DNA of 64,000 nucleotides, from positions 30,181 through 94,180 of the forward strand of contig JAWWPY010000024.1 in NCBI GenBank assembly GCA_033854735.1. Direction: 5' to 3'. The notes below the pieces were generated by a model. It made no database searches. It was not told the origin of the DNA and was given only the letters and a program-made list of their open reading frames with translations. The position numbers and the translations under genes are program-made. Shown here piece by piece: positions 41,129-48,875 of the stretch (its first letter is position 1; each line of letters opens with the position of its first letter). The DNA is from JAWWPY01 sp033854735 (GTDB taxonomy: Bacteria; Actinomycetota; Actinomycetes; Streptosporangiales; Streptosporangiaceae).

Positions 41129-41929
41129 GTGCGCCGTACCGCCATGACCCTTATCGCAGCCGGGATCGCAGCATCCGCCGTGGCTGGGTGCGGGTCCAGC
41201 AGCAATTCAGGAAGCCCAGCAACGCCGACCGCGAGCACTTCCTCGTCCCCGGCGCTGTCGGGGTCCATCACTGTGTTCGCGGCCTCGTCGCTGAAGGAGG
41301 CCTTCACCACGCTCGGCCAGCAGTTCGAGGCCGCGCATCCTGGGGTGAAGGTGACGTTCAGCTTCGCCGCTAGCTCGGCCCTGGCCACCCAGATCATCAG
41401 TGGCTCGCCCGCCGATGTGTTCGCCTCGGCGAGCCCGAAAAACATGCAGCAGGTCGTCACCGCCGGGGACGCGACGAAGCCGGTGGACTTCACCAAGAAC
41501 GTGATGGAGGTCGCGGTCCCGCCGGCCAACCCAGCGCACGTGACGTCCGTCACTGACCTGGCGAAGCCGTCCGTGAAGGTCGCGCTGTGCCAGCCGCTGG
41601 TGCCGTGCGGGGCCACGGCCGCGAAGGTGTTCGCCAATGCCAAGGTCGTCGTCAAGCCGGTCACCCTGCAGCCGGACGTGAAATCGGTGCTCACCCAGGT
41701 CGAGCTGGGCAACGTCGACGCGGGCGTGGTCTACGTGACCGATGTCAACGCCGCGGGCACCAAGGTGAAGGGCATCCAGATACCGGACAGCGAGAACGCG
41801 TCGACGGAGTACCCGATCGCCCCCATCAGTAAGAGCAGCAACGCGGCCACCGCGCAGGCCTTCGTCGCCTACGTCCTGTCCCCGGCCGGCCAGAGCGTGC
41901 TGACCACGGACAAGTTCGAGAAGCCCTGA
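41129..41929 (+). CDS. modA: Molybdate ABC transporter substrate-binding lipoprotein
   Basis: A 266-residue molybdate-binding protein. Lipoprotein signal with Cys21 (AVAGCGSS), then ITVFAASSLKEAFTTLGQQF (the ModA oxyanion-binding Ser pair), FSFAASSALATQIISGSPAD, and near the end VYVTDVNAAG. The GTG at 41129 follows ACAGGAG. It binds molybdate outside the membrane and hands it to ModB. First of a three-gene modABC operon. Confidence 0.94.
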   Translation: MRRTAMTLIAAGIAASAVAGCGSSSNSGSPATPTASTSSSPALSGSITVFAASSLKEAFTTLGQQFEAAHPGVKVTFSFAASSALATQIISGSPADVFASASPKNMQQVVTAGDATKPVDFTKNVMEVAVPPANPAHVTSVTDLAKPSVKVALCQPLVPCGATAAKVFANAKVVVKPVTLQPDVKSVLTQVELGNVDAGVVYVTDVNAAGTKVKGIQIPDSENASTEYPIAPISKSSNAATAQAFVAYVLSPAGQSVLTTDKFEKP

Positions 41930-41938
41930 CGCGCGGCC

Positions 41939-42814
41939 ATGCCCGTAACCCTGGACACCATCGGCGCGCCGTCGCGCCTGACGGCCCGTGACCGGGAGCG
42001 CTATGCCGCCCGGGGGGGCGGGCGCCTGAGGTCGGTGCCGGTCCCGCTGCTGGGGCCAGCGCTCGTCGCGGTCGCGTTCCTGGTGCTGCCGCTGGCCGGG
42101 CTGGTGATCCGCGCCCCGTGGGGCAGGCTCGGATCGGTGCTGAGCGGTTCGGACGCCCTCCAGGCGCTGTCGCTGTCACTGTGGACCGCCTCGGTGGCCA
42201 CCGGTGTCGCCGTGGTCATCGGGGTGCCGATGGCCTGGGTGCTGGCCCGCAGCAGCTTCCCTGGGAAGCGGCTGCTGCGTGCGCTCGTGACGCTCCCGCT
42301 GGTGCTGCCCCCGGTGGTCGGCGGCGTGGCGCTGCTGCTCGCGTTTGGCCGCACCGGATTCCTCGGCATGTACCTGAACTCCTGGTTCGGGCTGACGATC
42401 CCGTTCTCGCCGCTGGCGGTGGTGATGGCCGAGACCTTCGTGGCGATGCCATTCCTGATCATCACCGTCGAGGGAGCGCTGCGCTCAGCCGACCAGGGCT
42501 ATGAAGAAGCCGCGGTCACGCTGGGCGCAACGCGGATGACCGTGTTCCGCCGGGTCACCGTGCCGCTGATCGCCCCCTCCCTCGGCGCAGGTACCGTGCT
42601 GTGCTGGGCGCGGGCGCTGGGTGAGTTCGGGGCGACGATCACCTTCGCCGGCAGTTTCCCCGGGCGGACCGAGACCATGCCCATCGCTGTTTACTACGCG
42701 CTGGAGAACGACCCCGACGCGGCGATCACGCTCAGCCTGGTCCTGCTGCTGGTCTCAGTCGCGGTGCTGGTGTCTCTGCGCGACCGCTGGCTGCGGGGCG
42801 GCTCGGTCCAGTGA
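41939..42814 (+). CDS. modB: Molybdate ABC transporter permease
   Basis: A 291-residue permease with about six membrane segments. The cytoplasmic EAA loop EEAAVTLGATRMTVFRRVTVP contacts the ATPase. PLVLPPVVGGVALL and SFPGRTETMPIAVY are typical ModB segments. The first 35 residues are hydrophilic. Its stop overlaps the GTG of modC by four bases. It forms the membrane channel for molybdate import. Confidence 0.93.
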   Translation: MPVTLDTIGAPSRLTARDRERYAARGGGRLRSVPVPLLGPALVAVAFLVLPLAGLVIRAPWGRLGSVLSGSDALQALSLSLWTASVATGVAVVIGVPMAWVLARSSFPGKRLLRALVTLPLVLPPVVGGVALLLAFGRTGFLGMYLNSWFGLTIPFSPLAVVMAETFVAMPFLIITVEGALRSADQGYEEAAVTLGATRMTVFRRVTVPLIAPSLGAGTVLCWARALGEFGATITFAGSFPGRTETMPIAVYYALENDPDAAITLSLVLLLVSVAVLVSLRDRWLRGGSVQ

Positions 42815-43947
42815 CTGATGAGGACGGCAGCGATCCCGATGGCCTCGTCGTCGACGCTGAGGTCAGGCGAGGCAGCTTCACCCTCACGGCCGCCTTCACC
42901 GCACCGCCTGGTCAGGTGCTCGGGGTGCTCGGGCCCAACGGGGCGGGCAAATCCACGCTGCTGCGCGCGCTGGCCGGCCTGACCCCGGTCGCGGCCGGCC
43001 GTATCATGCTCGCCGGGCACATCCTCGACGACGCGGGCACTGGCGCCTTCGTCGAGCCGTCCGGGCGCCCGGTCGGGTTCGTGTTCCAGGACTACCGGCT
43101 GTTCCCGCACCTGAGCGTGGCCGAGAACGTGGCGTTCTCGCCGCGCGCCCGCGGCCTCGGCCGGCCGGCCGCCCGGCTGGCGGCCAGCCACTGGCTCGAC
43201 CGGCTCGGCCTCACCGGCCTCGCCGGCCGCAAACCCGCGGAGCTGTCCGGCGGCCAGGCTCAGCGGGTCGCGCTCGCCCGCGCGCTGGCCGGCGAGCCGG
43301 CGCTGCTGCTGCTGGACGAACCACTGTCGGCCCTCGACGCGCGTACCCGCCTTGACGTGCAGGGCGAACTAAGGCGGCACCTATCGGACTTCGCCGGGCC
43401 GTGCCTGCTGGTCACCCACGACCCTCTCGAAGCGCTCGTGCTCGCCGACCGGCTGCTGGTCTTCGAAGACGGCCGGATCGTCCAGGAAGGCACGCCCGCT
43501 CACGTCGCCCGCCATCCCGGCACCGACTACGTGGCCAGGCTGGTCGGCCTGAATCTGTACGCCGGCCGCGCCGACGGCCCAGCGGTGGCCCTCACGGCGG
43601 GCGGGACCTTCGTCGTCCCCGACCACGGCCAGCATGGTGACGTGCTCGTCGCCGTCCGCCCCTCCGCCGTCGTCGTCAGCAGCGAGCCACCGCGGGCCAG
43701 CAGCGCCCGCAATACCTGGCCAGCCCAGATCGCCGGCCTGACGCTGCTGGCCGACCGGGTCCGGCTCGACCTGCAAGGCCAGCCACCCGCCCTCGTCGAC
43801 GTCACCCCCGCGGCGGTGGCCGACCTGTCGCTGCGGCCGGGCAGCCCCGTCTGGCTCACCGTCAAAGCCACCGATCTCGAGGTCTACCCCCGCGACCACA
43901 GCCCGCCAGATCGTGCGGTGGATGATCCGGGCCACGGCGTGCGTTGA
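42811..43947 (+). CDS. modC: Molybdate ABC transporter ATP-binding protein
   Basis: A 378-residue ABC ATPase. Walker A is GPNGAGKSTLLRALAG, the Q-loop FVFQDYRLFPHLSVAENV, the signature LSGGQAQRVALARAL, Walker B LLLLDEPLSALD and the H-loop LLVTHD. The C-terminal domain from about 235 carries a TOBE/Mop-like part (WPAQIAGLTLLADRVRLDL), as in ModC proteins. It drives molybdate import with ModB. GTG 42811 overlaps the modB stop. MsrB follows after 27 bases. Confidence 0.93.
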   Translation: MTDEDGSDPDGLVVDAEVRRGSFTLTAAFTAPPGQVLGVLGPNGAGKSTLLRALAGLTPVAAGRIMLAGHILDDAGTGAFVEPSGRPVGFVFQDYRLFPHLSVAENVAFSPRARGLGRPAARLAASHWLDRLGLTGLAGRKPAELSGGQAQRVALARALAGEPALLLLDEPLSALDARTRLDVQGELRRHLSDFAGPCLLVTHDPLEALVLADRLLVFEDGRIVQEGTPAHVARHPGTDYVARLVGLNLYAGRADGPAVALTAGGTFVVPDHGQHGDVLVAVRPSAVVVSSEPPRASSARNTWPAQIAGLTLLADRVRLDLQGQPPALVDVTPAAVADLSLRPGSPVWLTVKATDLEVYPRDHSPPDRAVDDPGHGVR

Positions 43948-43974
43948 ACATGGCGTAACCGCTAAGGAGACGAG

Positions 43975-44442
43975 ATGTCAGGCACCTACCGGAAAGACCC
44001 CCAAGCCATCGCGCGGCTGACCCCGGAGCAGTACCGGGTGACGCAGGAAAATGGGACCGAGCGGGCGTTCAGCAACGCCTACTGCGACAACAAAGAGCCC
44101 GGCATCTACGTGGACATCGTCTCCGGCGAGCCCCTGTTCGCCTCCGTCAGCAAGTACGAGAGCGGCACCGGATGGCCGAGTTTCACCGTGCCTATCGAGC
44201 CGGGCAACGTGATCGAGAAGGTCGACTCGAGCCACGGCATGCGGCGGACCGAGGTCCGCTCGGCGCACGCGGACAGCCACCTCGGCCACCTGTTCAACGA
44301 TGGTCCCGCGGACGCCGGGGGGCTGCGGTACTGCCTGAACTCAGCCGCCCTCCGGTTCATCCCACTCGACGACCTCGAAGCTGAAGGCTACGGGGCCTAC
44401 CGCAGCCTGTTCGAGGATGCAGATGGCAAGGTGCAACGATGA
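43975..44442 (+). CDS. msrB: Peptide-methionine (R)-S-oxide reductase
   Basis: A 155-residue MsrB that reduces methionine R-sulfoxide in proteins. Conserved parts: LTPEQYRVTQENGTERAFS, ESGTGWPSF, DSHLGHLFNDGP and the catalytic Cys in RYCLNSAALRF. The two CxxC zinc motifs of many MsrB proteins are absent (SNAYCDN and GEPLFAS replace them), so this is a zinc-free form. AAGGAG precedes the ATG. It overlaps msrA by four bases, and modABC is close upstream, so it could be partly co-transcribed with it. Confidence 0.95.
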   Translation: MSGTYRKDPQAIARLTPEQYRVTQENGTERAFSNAYCDNKEPGIYVDIVSGEPLFASVSKYESGTGWPSFTVPIEPGNVIEKVDSSHGMRRTEVRSAHADSHLGHLFNDGPADAGGLRYCLNSAALRFIPLDDLEAEGYGAYRSLFEDADGKVQR

Positions 44443-44960
44443 GCGAGACGACCGAGAAGGCAATTCTGGCCGGCGGATGTTTCTGGGGAATGCAGGACCT
44501 CATCCGGCGCCGCCCGGGCGTGCTGACCACGAGGGTCGGCTACACGGGCGGGGACGTCCCCAACGCGACGTACCGGAATCACGGTACTCACGCCGAGGCG
44601 ATCGAGATCGTCTTCGACCCGGAGCAGATCTCCTACCGCGACCTTCTGGAGTTCTTCTTCCAGGTCCACGACCCGACTACGAAGAACCGGCAGGGCAACG
44701 ACATCGGCCTCAGCTACCGTTCGGCCATTTTTTACAGCAACGACGAGCAGAAGCGGATCGCGTACGAAACGATCGCGGACGTCGACGCCTCTGGCCTGTG
44801 GCCGGGCCAGGTGGTCACCGAAGTGGAGCCAGCCGGGCCGTTCTGGGAAGCGGAGCCTGAGCATCAGGACTACCTCGAGCGCTATCCCAACGGCTACACC
44901 TGCCACTTCGTCCGGCCAGGCTGGAAGCTCCCGCACCGGAAAGAGACCGTCGGTCACTGA
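44439..44960 (+). CDS. msrA: Peptide-methionine (S)-S-oxide reductase
   Basis: A 173-residue MsrA that reduces methionine S-sulfoxide. The catalytic Cys lies in AGGCFWGMQDL (residue about 13). Other family parts are VGYTGGDVPNATYRNHGTH, HAEAIEIVFDP and FFFQVHDPTT. The ATG overlaps the msrB stop (ATGA). With MsrB it repairs both epimers of oxidised methionine in the cytoplasm. Confidence 0.95.
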   Translation: MSETTEKAILAGGCFWGMQDLIRRRPGVLTTRVGYTGGDVPNATYRNHGTHAEAIEIVFDPEQISYRDLLEFFFQVHDPTTKNRQGNDIGLSYRSAIFYSNDEQKRIAYETIADVDASGLWPGQVVTEVEPAGPFWEAEPEHQDYLERYPNGYTCHFVRPGWKLPHRKETVGH

Positions 44961-45025
44961 CGAGTGGCGAGGCATCGGGCGCGTGCGCGGAGGCTGACCG
45001 GCGGGCGACCCAGCTCATGGCCGGC

Positions 45026-45688
45026 TCACGAGCGCAGGTAGCGCAGAACCGCGAGGACCCGGCGATTGTCGCCTTCGGCCGACGGCAGCCCCAGCTTGCC
45101 GAAGATGCTGGCCACATGCTTCTCCACCGTTCCCCCCGAGACGACGAGCGCACTGGCGATGCCCGCGTTGGACCTCCCCTCGGCCATCAGGGCGAGCACG
45201 TCGCGCTCGCGCGCGGTGAGCACGGCCAGGCCGCCGGCCTGACGGCTCACGCGCAGCAGCTGGCTGATCACCTCGGGGTCAAGCGCCGTTCCGCCGGCGG
45301 CGACCCGCTCTAGCGCGCGGACAAACTCGGCCACGTCGGCGACCCGGTCCTTGAGCAGGTACCCGACGCCGGCCGCGTTGCCGGCCAGCAATTGGGTCGC
45401 GTAGCTGGTCTCGATGTACTGGGATAGCACCAGCACCCCGGTTTCCGGGTGGTCACGGCGGAGCTCGAGCGCGGCGCGCAGGCCTTCGTCGGTGTAGGTG
45501 GGCGGCAGCCGGATGTCCACCACGGCCGCATCGGGATGATGCTCCGCCACGGCGGCCAGCAGCGCGGCGCCATCGACCACGGCGGCACACACCTGATGGC
45601 CATGGTCCTGAAGCAGCCGGGACAGCCCCGCCCGGAACAGGGCGGCGTCCTCGGCTATCACGACCCGCGGCGACCCGGCGCTCCTCAT
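45026..45688 (-). CDS. NarL/LuxR-type response regulator
   Basis: A 220-residue response regulator. The receiver begins VVIAEDAALFRAGLSRLL, with phospho-acceptor Asp58 in AAVVDIRLPP and Lys near 110 in GYLLKDRV. The LuxR HTH is LTARERDVLALMAEGRSNAG then GGTVEKHVASIFGKLGL. Its start overlaps the stop of the histidine kinase gene (ATGA), so the two form a two-component pair. Both follow an ABC transporter pair on the same strand, which is the likely regulated target. Confidence 0.92.
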   Translation of the reverse strand: MRSAGSPRVVIAEDAALFRAGLSRLLQDHGHQVCAAVVDGAALLAAVAEHHPDAAVVDIRLPPTYTDEGLRAALELRRDHPETGVLVLSQYIETSYATQLLAGNAAGVGYLLKDRVADVAEFVRALERVAAGGTALDPEVISQLLRVSRQAGGLAVLTARERDVLALMAEGRSNAGIASALVVSGGTVEKHVASIFGKLGLPSAEGDNRRVLAVLRYLRS

Positions 45689-47115
45689 GCGCGCAGCGGC
45701 AGCTCGACAGTGATCTGCGTCGGCCCGCCGGGCGGGCTCGCGATGGCCAGGAGGCCATCCACAGTGCGGACCCGCTGGGCCAGGCCGGCCAGGCCGCTGC
45801 CGCGGGCCGGGTCGGCCCCGCCGACGCCGTCGTCGCTGACCGCGAGGATCAGCATCCTGTCCCGTTCTCTGGCGCTGGCCTTGATCTCGACCTTGATCTT
45901 GTTCGCCGAGCCGTGCTTGGCCACGTTGGCCAGCAGTTCGGCCGCGCAGAAGTAGGCGATCGTCTCGATCGCCGGCGTGGGCCGGACCGGGATGCTGACG
46001 GTCAGCTCGGTCGGGATGGCGCTGCTGGCGGCGAGGGTGGCGAGCGCGTCGGCCAGGCCGGTATCGAGCACTGGCGGGTGGATGCCACGGGCCAGGCTGC
46101 GGAGTTCGCTGAGCGCGTCCTTGGCGTCCTGGTGGGCGGCGTCGACCAGCTCGCGGACGGCGGTGGCATCCGGCACCTCACCGCCATGGTCGCCGAGTTT
46201 CTCCTTGGCCATGCCCAGGTTCATGGCCAGGGTGGCCAGCCGGATCTGCGCACCGTCGTGCAGGTCGCGCTCCATGCGGCGGAGCAGAGCAGCGGAATCA
46301 TCCACTGCGAGCGACCTGGTCTGCTCCAGGTCGGCGACCCGCTGCGCGAGCCCGCCGGGGCCGAGCAGGCCCCGGATCAGCCAGCGGTCCGCCGACGTGA
46401 CCGTCCTCGTCACCCAGGGAGCGGTCAGCAGCATCGCCGCCCCCGCCCCGAACGCGGCAAACGTGCCGGGGAACGTGGCGACGTGGAAGGTGCCCTGGCC
46501 AAACCAGCCGAATGGGGTGAAGACCGGCACCGGGCTCAGGTGCGTGGCGGGCGGATGGTTGCGGAAGGACCGCCACCAGAATGGGTAGCTCACGTTGACC
46601 AGCCCACCCACCCACCAGAATGCAGCATAGAGCTCGAGCAGTGTCACGGGCAGCTTCAGCGGCAGGTAGGCCACGGCCCGCCAGCCGGGACCGTCGCGGA
46701 GCCGGGCGTTCAGCCGGCTGAGCACGCCATGGCCAGAGCGCACCGGCGACGGCACGGCGATCCGCTCATCGAGGAACAGCGCCGTCAGGTGGCGTTGCAG
46801 CGAGCCGAGCCCCCGTGCGGCACCGGTCATCACGAGGAGCAGGAGCGCCAACGCGGCGACCGTCCCGCCGGCCAGGACGTCGGGCCAGGACGGATTCGGC
46901 GGCCGGGCCGGCATCGTCAGCCAGAGCAGCTCAACGGTGACAGCGAAGCCGGCCAGCGGAATCGGAACGATGAAGGGGACCTGGGCGAGGCAGAACAGGA
47001 GTTCCCGGAGCGCCCGGGCGGTGAATGGCTCGGCTGCCGCCGCGCGGGCCAGCGCGGCCATCGCCGCGCGGCCCGGCGCTGCGCCCTGCACCCGGCCTGC
47101 GGTCGGCGCGCTCAC
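45685..47115 (-). CDS. Membrane sensor histidine kinase (HisKA_3 type)
   Basis: A 476-residue kinase with about five to six membrane segments and a predicted sensor region in the first 260 residues, including a large loop near 175-210. The dimerisation/phosphoacceptor motif is MERDLHDGAQIRLATLAMNL (phospho-His in the LHDGAQ segment). The ATPase domain has AELLANVAKHGSANKI and VSDDGVGGAD with SGLAGLAQRV. It partners the NarL-type regulator that overlaps it, and probably senses a signal linked to the neighbouring ABC transporter, as in Bce-like systems. GTG start. Confidence 0.9.
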   Translation of the reverse strand: MSAPTAGRVQGAAPGRAAMAALARAAAAEPFTARALRELLFCLAQVPFIVPIPLAGFAVTVELLWLTMPARPPNPSWPDVLAGGTVAALALLLLVMTGAARGLGSLQRHLTALFLDERIAVPSPVRSGHGVLSRLNARLRDGPGWRAVAYLPLKLPVTLLELYAAFWWVGGLVNVSYPFWWRSFRNHPPATHLSPVPVFTPFGWFGQGTFHVATFPGTFAAFGAGAAMLLTAPWVTRTVTSADRWLIRGLLGPGGLAQRVADLEQTRSLAVDDSAALLRRMERDLHDGAQIRLATLAMNLGMAKEKLGDHGGEVPDATAVRELVDAAHQDAKDALSELRSLARGIHPPVLDTGLADALATLAASSAIPTELTVSIPVRPTPAIETIAYFCAAELLANVAKHGSANKIKVEIKASARERDRMLILAVSDDGVGGADPARGSGLAGLAQRVRTVDGLLAIASPPGGPTQITVELPLRA

Positions 47116-47151
47116 TGGTCGGTCACGCCCATGTGCTCATTGTCCTACGCA

Positions 47152-47943
47152 TTAAGCGTCCCGGCGGGTCAGCAGCCACCCGCCGATCCCCAGCGCGACC
47201 GCGGCGTACAGGCCCAGCATGCCCAGCCCGGCCCATGGCGACAGGAAGTGCACGCACTGCGCGCCGTCCGCGCGTACGCACGCCGGCTTGGTCGCGGCGA
47301 GCGAGTTTCCGACGATCAGGATTGGCATGTAGGCGGCCGCTCCGTGAGCGACCGCGCCGATGAACTGAGCGAGCACGTAGACGCCGCCGACGAGCACGGC
47401 GATGGCGGCCGCGGTGTGCCGGATGATGGCGCCCAGGCCGAGGCCGAGCAGCCCGACCAGGCCGAGGGCGGCCCCGGACAGCACCACCGCGCGGAGCACG
47501 CCGGGCTGGCCGATCGCGGGAGCCGCTATACCGTGGCGGAGGACGGCCCCCCCGGCGAAGAAGGAAATGAACGCGGTGGCCTCGCCGACGGCCAGGGCCA
47601 CCACGCCGAACACCGCCGCCTTAGCGGCCAGCACGAGTGGCCGGTTCGGTATGGCGGCCAGCGTGGCCCGGATCATCCCGGACGTGTACTCGCTGGTCAT
47701 CACCAGCACGCCCAGCACGCCGGCCAGCAGCAGCCCGGGAACGATGCCGGCCAGCGCGTTGTTGGTCAGGTCGCCCGATGCGTTCTTCGTGTTGGCCCCG
47801 ACCGCGATCGCGATCGCGGTCGCGCCGGCGGCGGTTATCACCAGAGTCCACCAGGTGGACCGCAGGCTCCGCAGCTTGATCCACTCCATCCACGCCACCT
47901 GCGCGAAATGGTAACGGCCGCGTGGCGCACCAGTGACTGTCAT
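47152..47943 (-). CDS. ABC transporter permease (ABC-2 type)
   Basis: A 263-residue membrane protein with about six hydrophobic segments (for example ALAGIVPGLLLAGVLGVLVM and LGLVGLLGLGLGAIIRHTAA). The segment EYTSGMIRATLAAIPNRP is typical of ABC-2 permeases of the NatB/YhgE-like group. It overlaps the upstream ATPase gene by four bases. No substrate can be inferred; related pairs export peptides or antibiotics. Confidence 0.88.
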   Translation of the reverse strand: MTVTGAPRGRYHFAQVAWMEWIKLRSLRSTWWTLVITAAGATAIAIAVGANTKNASGDLTNNALAGIVPGLLLAGVLGVLVMTSEYTSGMIRATLAAIPNRPLVLAAKAAVFGVVALAVGEATAFISFFAGGAVLRHGIAAPAIGQPGVLRAVVLSGAALGLVGLLGLGLGAIIRHTAAAIAVLVGGVYVLAQFIGAVAHGAAAYMPILIVGNSLAATKPACVRADGAQCVHFLSPWAGLGMLGLYAAVALGIGGWLLTRRDA

Positions 47944-48698
47944 GACGTCCCCTCCTTCGCTGGCCCGTCCGGAGCGCCGCCCCCGAGCCCCCGGTAGTCG
48001 ACCGCGCCGCTGGTCAGCTCGAAGAACGCCTCCTCCAGCGAGGCTGACCTCGCGGACAGTTCGGTGACCGAGGTGTCGGCCAGCAGCCGTCCCTGCCCGA
48101 TCACCACCAGGTGCTCGGCTGTGAGAGCCATTTCACTGATCAGGTGGCTCGAGACGAATACGGTGCGGCCCTGCGTGGCCAGCGACTTCAGCAGGTCGCG
48201 GATCCAGCGGATCCCCTCCGGGTCCAGGCCGTTGACCGGCTCGTCAAGCAGCAGCACACCGGGGTCGCCGAGCAGGGCCGCGGCGACCCCGAGCCGCTGG
48301 GCCATGCCGAGCGAGAACTTCCCGGCCCGGCGGCCGGCCACGTCTGTCAGGCCGACCATGCCGAGCACCTCGTCCACCCGCGGGCGCGGGATGTCGTTGC
48401 TGGCGGCCAGCGCGGCGAGGTGGCTGCGGGCGCTGCGCCCCGGGTGGAACGCCTTCGCCTCCAGGAGCGCGCCGACTTCGCGCAGCGGCCAGCACAGCTC
48501 GCGGTAGCGGCGGCCGCCGATCCGCACCTGCCCGGCGTCAGGCCGGTCCAGCCCCAGGATCAGGCGCATGGTGGTGGACTTGCCCGACCCGTTGGGGCCG
48601 AGGAAGCCCGTCACCCGGCCGGGCCGGACGTCGAAACTGAGCTCGTCGACCGCGACCGCCGAGCCGTATCGCTTGGTGAGACCGTGGGCCTCGATCAC
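47940..48698 (-). CDS. ABC transporter ATP-binding protein
   Basis: A 252-residue ATPase: Walker A GPNGSGKSTTMRLILG, signature FSLGMAQRLGVAAALLG, Walker B VLLLDEPVNGLDPEG and H-loop VFVSSHLISEM. The pattern (AHGLTKRYGSAVAVDELSFD) is the BcrA/NatA drug-export group. It is the first gene of an operon of four (ATPase, permease, histidine kinase, response regulator), each overlapping or nearly touching the next. Confidence 0.92.
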   Translation of the reverse strand: MIEAHGLTKRYGSAVAVDELSFDVRPGRVTGFLGPNGSGKSTTMRLILGLDRPDAGQVRIGGRRYRELCWPLREVGALLEAKAFHPGRSARSHLAALAASNDIPRPRVDEVLGMVGLTDVAGRRAGKFSLGMAQRLGVAAALLGDPGVLLLDEPVNGLDPEGIRWIRDLLKSLATQGRTVFVSSHLISEMALTAEHLVVIGQGRLLADTSVTELSARSASLEEAFFELTSGAVDYRGLGGGAPDGPAKEGTS

Positions 48699-48796
48699 CG
48701 GAATTCCCTTCCACCCCGCGTGGGCGCATGCCCCTGGAAGATCACGCTATGGATGCGGGTGGCGAGCCGGAATCCGGCTATCGCCCATCTTCACCT

Positions 48797-48820
48797 GGGG
48801 GTTTCCCCCCATGAGGGGGA
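48797..48820. other. GC-rich hairpin-forming segment upstream of the ABC ATPase gene
   Basis: GGGGGTTTCCCCC (48797-48809) and CCCCCATGAGGGGG (48806-48819) are mutually exclusive small stems in the gap between the heterodimeric ABC exporter's end and the ATPase gene's start. This may end transcription of the exporter operon or act in the ATPase leader. Confidence 0.35.
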
Positions 48821-48875
48821 GAGACGGTGCGGGATCGTCGAGCATGGCTGGGAATCCTCGCGGGGGTACGGGTCG

